A stretch of 64,000 bases of DNA from positions 1-64,000 of the forward strand of contig NZ_LIPF01000003.1 of NCBI RefSeq assembly GCF_001905385.1, written 5' to 3'. The translations under genes and the position numbers were made by a program. Origin of the DNA: Streptomyces sp. CB02414. Lineage in GTDB: Bacteria > Actinomycetota > Actinomycetes > Streptomycetales > Streptomycetaceae. Below are positions 59,336 to 64,000 of the stretch, piece after piece. Position 1 is the first letter of the stretch. Each line of letters opens with the position of its first letter. Below the pieces are notes generated by a model. That model was not told where the DNA came from and ran no database searches. It saw only the letters and a program-made list of their open reading frames with translations.

Positions 59336-60586
59336 CTACGCGCCCGCCGCCTTCGCCGCGATGTCCGTGCGGTGCTGGGAGCCGTCCAGACCGATGCGGG
59401 CGACGGCCCGGTACGCGCGGTCGCGGGCCTCGGTGAGGTCGGTCCCGGTGGCGGTGACGGACAGGACGCGGCCGCCGGCGCTGACGACCGCGTCGCCCTC
59501 GCGCCGGGTGCCGGCGTGCAGGACGTAGGCGTGCGGGGCGTCCTGGGCGGCGACCTCGTCGAGGCCGGTGATCGGGTCGCCGGTGCGCGGGGTGCCGGGG
59601 TAGTTGTGGGAGGCGACGACCACGGTGACGGCCGCGTCGTCGCTCCAGCGCAGCGGCTCCAGGTCGGCGAGGTTGCCGGTGGCGGCGGCCATCAGCAGGC
59701 CGGCGAGCGGGGTCCGCAGCCGGGCCAGCACGACCTGGGTCTCGGGGTCACCGAAGCGGGCGTTGAACTCGATCACGCGGACGCCGCGCGAGGTGATCGC
59801 CAGACCGGCGTACAGCAGCCCGGAGAACGGGGTGCCGCGTCGGCGCATCTCGTCGACGGTCGGCTGGAGGACGCTCTCCACGACCTCGTCGACCAGCTTG
59901 GGGTCGGCCCACGGCAGCGGCGAGTACGCGCCCATGCCGCCGGTGTTGGGGCCCTCGTCGCCGTCGAGGGCGCGCTTGAAGTCCTGGGCGGGCTGGAGCG
60001 GGCGGACGTTCTCGCCGTCGGTGATGGCGAAGAGGGAGACCTCGGGGCCGTCCAGGTACTCCTCGATCACGACGCGGTCGCAGGCCGCCGCGTGCGCACG
60101 GGCGGCCTCGACGTCGTCGGTGACGACGACGCCCTTTCCGGCGGCGAGCCCGTCGTCCTTCACGACGTAGGGGGCGCCGAAGGCGTCCAGGGCCGCGTCG
60201 GCCTCGTCCGCGCTCGTGCAGACGTACGAACGGGCCGTGGGCACACCGGCGGCGGCCATGACGTCCTTGGCGAAGGCCTTCGAGCCCTCGAGTTGCGCGG
60301 CCTGCCCGGAGGGGCCGAAGACCGGGATGCCCGCCTCGCGCACGGCGTCGGCGACCCCGGCGACGAGGGGCGCCTCGGGCCCGACGACGACCAGTTCGGC
60401 ACCGAGCCGGGTGGCGAGCGCGGTGACGGCCGCACCGTCGAGGGCGTCGACCTGGTGCAGTTCGGCGACCTCGGCGATACCGGCGTTGCCGGGTGCGCAG
60501 TGCAGCGCGGTGACGTCGGGGTCGAGGGACAGGGAACGGCACAGGGCGTGTTCGCGGGCGCCGCCGCCGATGACAAGGACCTTCAC
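59336..60586 (-). CDS. purD: Phosphoribosylamine-glycine ligase PurD
   Basis: The protein has 416 residues from GTG 60586. The N-terminal [18 protein letters not shown] and [16 protein letters not shown] are typical of GARS. The ATP-grasp domain has [39 protein letters not shown] and [14 protein letters not shown] (metal Glu and Asn). It makes GAR from PRA, glycine and ATP. It is 98 bp downstream of dnaX on the same strand and may be co-transcribed or have its own promoter there. Confidence 0.97.
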   Translation of the reverse strand: MKVLVIGGGAREHALCRSLSLDPDVTALHCAPGNAGIAEVAELHQVDALDGAAVTALATRLGAELVVVGPEAPLVAGVADAVREAGIPVFGPSGQAAQLEGSKAFAKDVMAAAGVPTARSYVCTSADEADAALDAFGAPYVVKDDGLAAGKGVVVTDDVEAARAHAAACDRVVIEEYLDGPEVSLFAITDGENVRPLQPAQDFKRALDGDEGPNTGGMGAYSPLPWADPKLVDEVVESVLQPTVDEMRRRGTPFSGLLYAGLAITSRGVRVIEFNARFGDPETQVVLARLRTPLAGLLMAAATGNLADLEPLRWSDDAAVTVVVASHNYPGTPRTGDPITGLDEVAAQDAPHAYVLHAGTRREGDAVVSAGGRVLSVTATGTDLTEARDRAYRAVARIGLDGSQHRTDIAAKAAGA

Positions 60587-60684
60587 GGGGGTCAGCCTAA
60601 TGGGAACGGGCCGGTGCCCTTTGTGCGGGCTTCCGAGAGGGCGGGGCGCGGAGGGTTGTACCTTCCTCCAGCGCAGCTCCGCCC

Positions 60685-62988
60685 CTACTCGTTCGCGATC
60701 TCCTCGACCACGGTCGCCCCCAGCTCCCGTACCAGCAGTTCCTTGCCGGAGAGGGCCGACTCGTCCAGGTCGGGGTCGTCGTCCTCGGGGATGTCGTCCT
60801 CGGGGGAGATCGGACGCGGCTCGGGCGCCGGGGGTCTGGGCGCGGGAGCGGGTGCGGCGGGCGCGGCGGACGAGGGGGCCGGTGCGGACGACGCGGGGCC
60901 CGGAGGCCGGGCGGCGGGCGAGGGCTCCGACGGGCGCGGCGCGGGCGCACCGCCACCGAAGCCGCCACCACCGCCGCCGCCCGTGTTCCCGAAGCCGCCG
61001 GCGCCACCGCCGGGACCGCCGTATCCACCGGCGGGTCCGGGCGGGGCCGCCGGTGCCGAGCCGCCCGACGGATCGACGACCGCCTCGATCTTCCACTGCA
61101 CGTTGAACTGCTCGGTCAGGGCCTGCCGCAGCACGTCCTCGCTGCCGCTGCTCAGGAAGTTGTCGCGGGCCCCCGCGTTGACGAAGCCGACCTGGAGGGT
61201 GGTGCCGTCGAAGCCGGTCACCTGGGCGTTCTGGCTGAGCAGGATCCAGGTGAACCGGCGACGGTTCTTCACCGCCTCCAGGATGTTGGGCCAGATCTGG
61301 CGGGGGTCCACTCCGGAGCCCGGCGGCGGGCCGGCGGGTGCGGAGGCGGCCGGCGTGGGTGCCGGAGCAGCGGCCGGAGGCGCGGCGGGGCCGGGTGCGG
61401 CAGGAGTACGGGGCTGTCCGCTGCCCGCGGGTGCCGCGGTGGGCCACCCTCCGGGCCGCCGTCCGCCACCCGCGGGCGTCGCGGTCGGCCACGCACCGGG
61501 CGCGGGCGACGAGGCGGGCGGAGCCGCGTCGGGCGCGGGACCTGGTGCCGGAGGGGAGGCAGGGGCGGGAGCGGGAGCGGCCTGGGGCGAGCCACCGCCG
61601 TCCCCGAGAGAGTGACCGCCACCGCCGCCACCGCCACCGGCAGTCGGCTCCGGGGCCGGCCCGCCCCCGGCCCCACGCACCGCCGCCCGCGCGGCGGCGG
61701 GCCCACCGCCCGGCGGAACCGGAGCGACGGGGGCGGAAGGAGCGGAAGCGGAGGCGGCCGCAGCGCCTCCGTGCGCCTCGGGCCCGGGCACGTACCCCAT
61801 GGCGGGCGCGCCCGCACCCGCCGAGAACTGCACGCCACGCTCGATGCGGTCCAGCCGCGCCATCACCGAACGCTCGTCGCCGTACGCGGCGGGCAGCAGC
61901 ACGCGCGCGCAGATCAGCTCCAGCTGGAGGCGCGGCGAGTGGGCGCCCCGCATCTCGGTGAGCCCCTCGTTGACGATGTCGGCGGCGCGGCTCAGCTCGG
62001 CGGCGCCGAAGGAACCCGCCTGGGCCTGCATCCGCTCCAGGACGTCGGCGGGGGCGTCGATGAGCCCCTTCTCCGCGGCGTCGGGCACGGCGGCGAGGAT
62101 CACCAGGTCACGCAGGCGCTCCAGCAGGTCGGTGACGAAACGCCGCGGGTCGTTCCCGCTCTCGATCACCCGGTCGACGACCTCGAAGGCGGCCGAGCCG
62201 TCCCCTGTGACGAACGCCTCGACGACGGAGTCGAGCAGCGAGCCGTCCGTGTAGCCGAGGAGGGCGGTCGTCATGTCGTACGTCACACCGTCGGCACCGG
62301 CGCCCGCGAGCAGCTGGTCCATGACGGACATGGAGTCCCGGACGGATCCCGCGCCGGCCCGCACCACCAGGGGCAGCACACCGTCCTCGACCGGGATCTC
62401 CTCCCTGCCGCAGACCTCGCCGAGGTAGTCGCGCAGGGTGCCGGGCGGCACGAGACGGAAGGGGTAGTGGTGGGTCCGCGACCGGATGGTGCCGATGACC
62501 TTCTCGGGCTCGGTGGTGGCGAAGATGAACTTGAGGTGCTCCGGGGGCTCCTCGACGACCTTCAGCAGGGCGTTGAAGCCCTGCGGCGAGACCATGTGGG
62601 CCTCGTCGATGATGTAGATCTTGTACCGGCTGGAGGCGGGCCCGAAGAACGCCTTCTCTCGCAGGTCACGGGCATCGTCCACGCCTCCGTGGGAGGCGGC
62701 GTCGATCTCGATGACGTCGATCGAACCCGGCCCGTTCCTGGCCAGGTCCCGGCAGGACTGGCACTCGCCGCACGGGGTCGGCGTGGGTCCTTGCTCGCAG
62801 TTCAGGCAGCGCGCCAGGATGCGGGCGCTGGTCGTCTTGCCGCAGCCGCGCGGCCCGCTGAACAGGTACGCGTGATTGACCCGGTTGTTCCGCAGCGCCT
62901 GCTGCAACGGGTCGGTGACATGCCCCTGACCGATGACCTCGGCGAAGGACTCCGGGCGGTAACGGCGGTAGAGCGCGAGAGACGACAC
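60685..62988 (-). CDS. dnaX: DNA polymerase III subunits gamma/tau
   Basis: The protein has 767 residues from GTG 62988 ([20 protein letters not shown]). The clamp-loader AAA domain has Walker [16 protein letters not shown] (about residue 45), a four-Cys zinc finger ([19 protein letters not shown]), Walker [13 protein letters not shown], and domain III. A Pro/Ala/Gly-rich linker of about 170 residues (about 400-570) leads to the conserved C-terminal [20 protein letters not shown] region. No slippery sequence for a gamma form was noticed. It loads the sliding clamp and bridges the polymerases at the fork. Confidence 0.96.
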   Translation of the reverse strand: MSSLALYRRYRPESFAEVIGQGHVTDPLQQALRNNRVNHAYLFSGPRGCGKTTSARILARCLNCEQGPTPTPCGECQSCRDLARNGPGSIDVIEIDAASHGGVDDARDLREKAFFGPASSRYKIYIIDEAHMVSPQGFNALLKVVEEPPEHLKFIFATTEPEKVIGTIRSRTHHYPFRLVPPGTLRDYLGEVCGREEIPVEDGVLPLVVRAGAGSVRDSMSVMDQLLAGAGADGVTYDMTTALLGYTDGSLLDSVVEAFVTGDGSAAFEVVDRVIESGNDPRRFVTDLLERLRDLVILAAVPDAAEKGLIDAPADVLERMQAQAGSFGAAELSRAADIVNEGLTEMRGAHSPRLQLELICARVLLPAAYGDERSVMARLDRIERGVQFSAGAGAPAMGYVPGPEAHGGAAAASASAPSAPVAPVPPGGGPAAARAAVRGAGGGPAPEPTAGGGGGGGGHSLGDGGGSPQAAPAPAPASPPAPGPAPDAAPPASSPAPGAWPTATPAGGGRRPGGWPTAAPAGSGQPRTPAAPGPAAPPAAAPAPTPAASAPAGPPPGSGVDPRQIWPNILEAVKNRRRFTWILLSQNAQVTGFDGTTLQVGFVNAGARDNFLSSGSEDVLRQALTEQFNVQWKIEAVVDPSGGSAPAAPPGPAGGYGGPGGGAGGFGNTGGGGGGGFGGGAPAPRPSEPSPAARPPGPASSAPAPSSAAPAAPAPAPRPPAPEPRPISPEDDIPEDDDPDLDESALSGKELLVRELGATVVEEIANE

Positions 62989-63043
62989 GCATACGAGGTT
63001 ATAGGCGCCCACTGACAACCGGACCGCCCCGGGGAACGCAGGC

Positions 63044-63136
63044 GCCCCCCACGCACCCGCCAGAGCCAACCTACCCTTGCTGCCTTCCGGCCCTGGGGGA
63101 GTTCAGTCAGATAGCGCCGCGTGAGGGGCTGAGCCA
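63044..63136 (-). ncRNA. ffs: Signal recognition particle RNA (4.5S-type)
   Basis: On the minus strand the conserved SRP RNA core CAGGGCCGGAAGGCAGCAAG followed by GGTAGG appears at about 63072-63102. It is flanked by pairing ends (5' CCCCTCACGC with 3' GCGTGGGGG), giving the small hairpin SRP RNA of actinobacteria. It is located between dnaX and tRNA-Ser, as in streptomycetes. Ends are approximate. Confidence 0.93.
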
Positions 63137-63206
63137 CACGTTACCCGATCCGGGGCCCCGAGAACGAGTTCGCGAGCACTCTCCGACGTCATGTAATGTT
63201 CTCTGC

Positions 63207-63294
63207 GGAGGATTCGCCTAGAGGCCTAGGGCGCACGCTTGGAAAGCGTGTTGGGGGCAACCCCTCACGAGTTCGAATCTCGTATCCTCCGCCA
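63207..63294 (+). tRNA. tRNA-Ser (GGA)
   Basis: GGAGGATTCGCCTAGAGGCC begins a class II cloverleaf with a long variable arm (TTGGGGGCAACCCCTC). The anticodon is GGA in loop TTGGAAA, the discriminator is G, and an encoded CCA follows. A -10-like TAATGT lies just upstream at 63193-63198. Confidence 0.95.
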
Positions 63295-63313
63295 GTGCCT
63301 CACCGGGCACGAT

Positions 63314-63349
63314 GTCGAAGGGCCCCCTGGAAACAGGGGGCCCTTCGAC
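63314..63349 (+). terminator. Terminator of tRNA-Ser
   Basis: A perfect 16-bp stem (63314-63329 with 63334-63349) with a GAAA tetraloop stands between the tRNA and the convergent membrane-protein gene, and may serve both. Confidence 0.85.
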
Positions 63350-63361
63350 GTGCGCGGTACA

Positions 63362-64000
63362 TCAGCGCCGCCGCGCAGACCACCACGGGATGCCCGTCCA
63401 CACCGCGGGCAGGCCCACTCCGAAGCAGGCGGCGATGATGGTGAAGAACAGCCGCCTGCCATAGGGCTCCCATGTGAAGGGCTCGTGGTGCCGGGGCCTG
63501 ACCAGGCGCACCGCGCCGAACACGAGGGTCTGTGCCGCGACGAGCCCGGCGAGCACGCCGACGGCGGCGTTCATCTGGAGTTCGTCGCGGGGCGCCGCCG
63601 AGGTGTTCTGCCGCACACCGTCCTTGCCGAGCGCCACGATGTCGCGGCGCCAGGCGGTGGCCGTGACCCGGTCGCCGGGTTCGAGCCGCTCCAGGAGGGG
63701 GCCAGGGTCGCCGAATGACACGGTCGCCCGCCAGGAGTCGCGGTCCGTCAGGACCGCCTCGTAGGTGGAGCTCTTCCCGGCGGTCTCGTTCACCGTCTTC
63801 TCCACTGTGAACCGCCAGGTGCTCAGGCAGTCCGTCTCCCTCTGCTCCATGGCGCGGGAGGAACACGGCTCGGCCGCGCGATAGTCCTGGTAGCGCGCGC
63901 CGTCGGAAGGCAACCACCGGCTGAAGACCAGCCAGCAGCCGGCCACCGACGCCAAGGACAGCAGGATGAGCAGCACACCCGTGAGCCGGGTCCGGACCGG
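63362..64000 (-). CDS. Membrane protein of unknown function (5' end beyond the window)
   Basis: A frame of at least 212 residues is open to the right edge. An internal GTG at 63976 could start it, but the preceding codons (PVRTRLTG) continue a plausible N-terminus. One membrane segment lies near the start (LLILLSLASVAGCWLVF) and two near the end (AAVGVLAGLVAAQTLVFGAV; LFFTIIAACFGVGLPAVW). The middle part is soluble and extracellular with a Cys pair (EPCSSRAMEQRETDC) and a beta-rich segment (EAVLTDRDSWRATVSFGDPG). No family recognised. Confidence 0.68.
   Translation of the reverse strand, partial: PVRTRLTGVLLILLSLASVAGCWLVFSRWLPSDGARYQDYRAAEPCSSRAMEQRETDCLSTWRFTVEKTVNETAGKSSTYEAVLTDRDSWRATVSFGDPGPLLERLEPGDRVTATAWRRDIVALGKDGVRQNTSAAPRDELQMNAAVGVLAGLVAAQTLVFGAVRLVRPRHHEPFTWEPYGRRLFFTIIAACFGVGLPAVWTGIPWWSARRR

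Overview
The window is chromosomal DNA of a Streptomyces. The DNA is about 70% GC, with strong third-position GC in every real gene, many GTG starts, and marker genes typical of the genus: bldC, an Lsr2 paralogue, valine dehydrogenase, PrsW, DUF3073 and DUF6274 proteins, and a TTA codon in a sporulation-type gene. The gene order resembles, from memory, the core-chromosome segment of S. coelicolor running from dnaX and purD through bldC to an rRNA operon, read here in reverse. A perfect parS-type palindrome suits a position within a few hundred kb of oriC. No prophage, integrase, transposase or CRISPR array is visible.

Layout. 1-490: tandem promoters and leader of an rRNA operon that runs leftward out of the window. 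0.5-7 kb: MarR regulator with a divergent MFS exporter, a PAS/SpoIIE/ATPase phosphatase, a type II NADH dehydrogenase and a TetR regulator. 7-18 kb: an ECF sigma factor fused to a zinc-finger, transmembrane and NPCBM extension; an orphan asparagine-synthetase/lasso-cyclase-like protein; a TTA-containing sporulation-type regulator; L-2-hydroxyglutarate oxidase, TrmB, PrsW and an aldo/keto reductase. 18-21 kb: an M23 peptidase behind a c-di-AMP (ydaO) riboswitch, and a membrane PP2C phosphatase. 21-25 kb: a variable-looking stretch between tRNA-fMet and tRNA-Lys, with a RibD-like fusion in reversed domain order, gene remnants, a candidate secreted nuclease with a possible immunity partner, and two paralogous small membrane proteins.

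25-32 kb: amino-acid permease, DEAD-box helicase with an RDDRGG-repeat tail, lipoprotein, zincin and metallophosphoesterase. 32-37 kb: tRNA-Glu, tRNA-Asp, parS and tRNA-Phe, the HrpA helicase and a second identical tRNA-Asp. 37-41 kb: the bldC region, a conserved unknown protein divergent from vdh, and the DUF3073 gene. 41-50 kb: purine genes purM, purF and the overlapping purS-purQ-purL, interspersed with a META lipoprotein, an SCP2/MDMPI-like protein and a Uma2 protein, then lsrL. 50-54 kb: two tRNA-Gly genes, an ABC exporter with an overlapping two-component system, and another tRNA-Gly. 54-64 kb: purC, a DMFase-like protein, an M48-like protein without its zinc motif, purD, dnaX, the SRP RNA, tRNA-Ser and a membrane protein cut by the right edge.

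Together this is mainly housekeeping: IMP synthesis, translation RNAs, the clamp-loader subunit and SRP RNA, interleaved with developmental and envelope-stress regulators. The least explained items are the membrane-anchored sigma fusion, the toxin/immunity candidate, the orphan cyclase-like enzyme, the inactive-looking M48 homologue and the palindrome between purS and lsrL.
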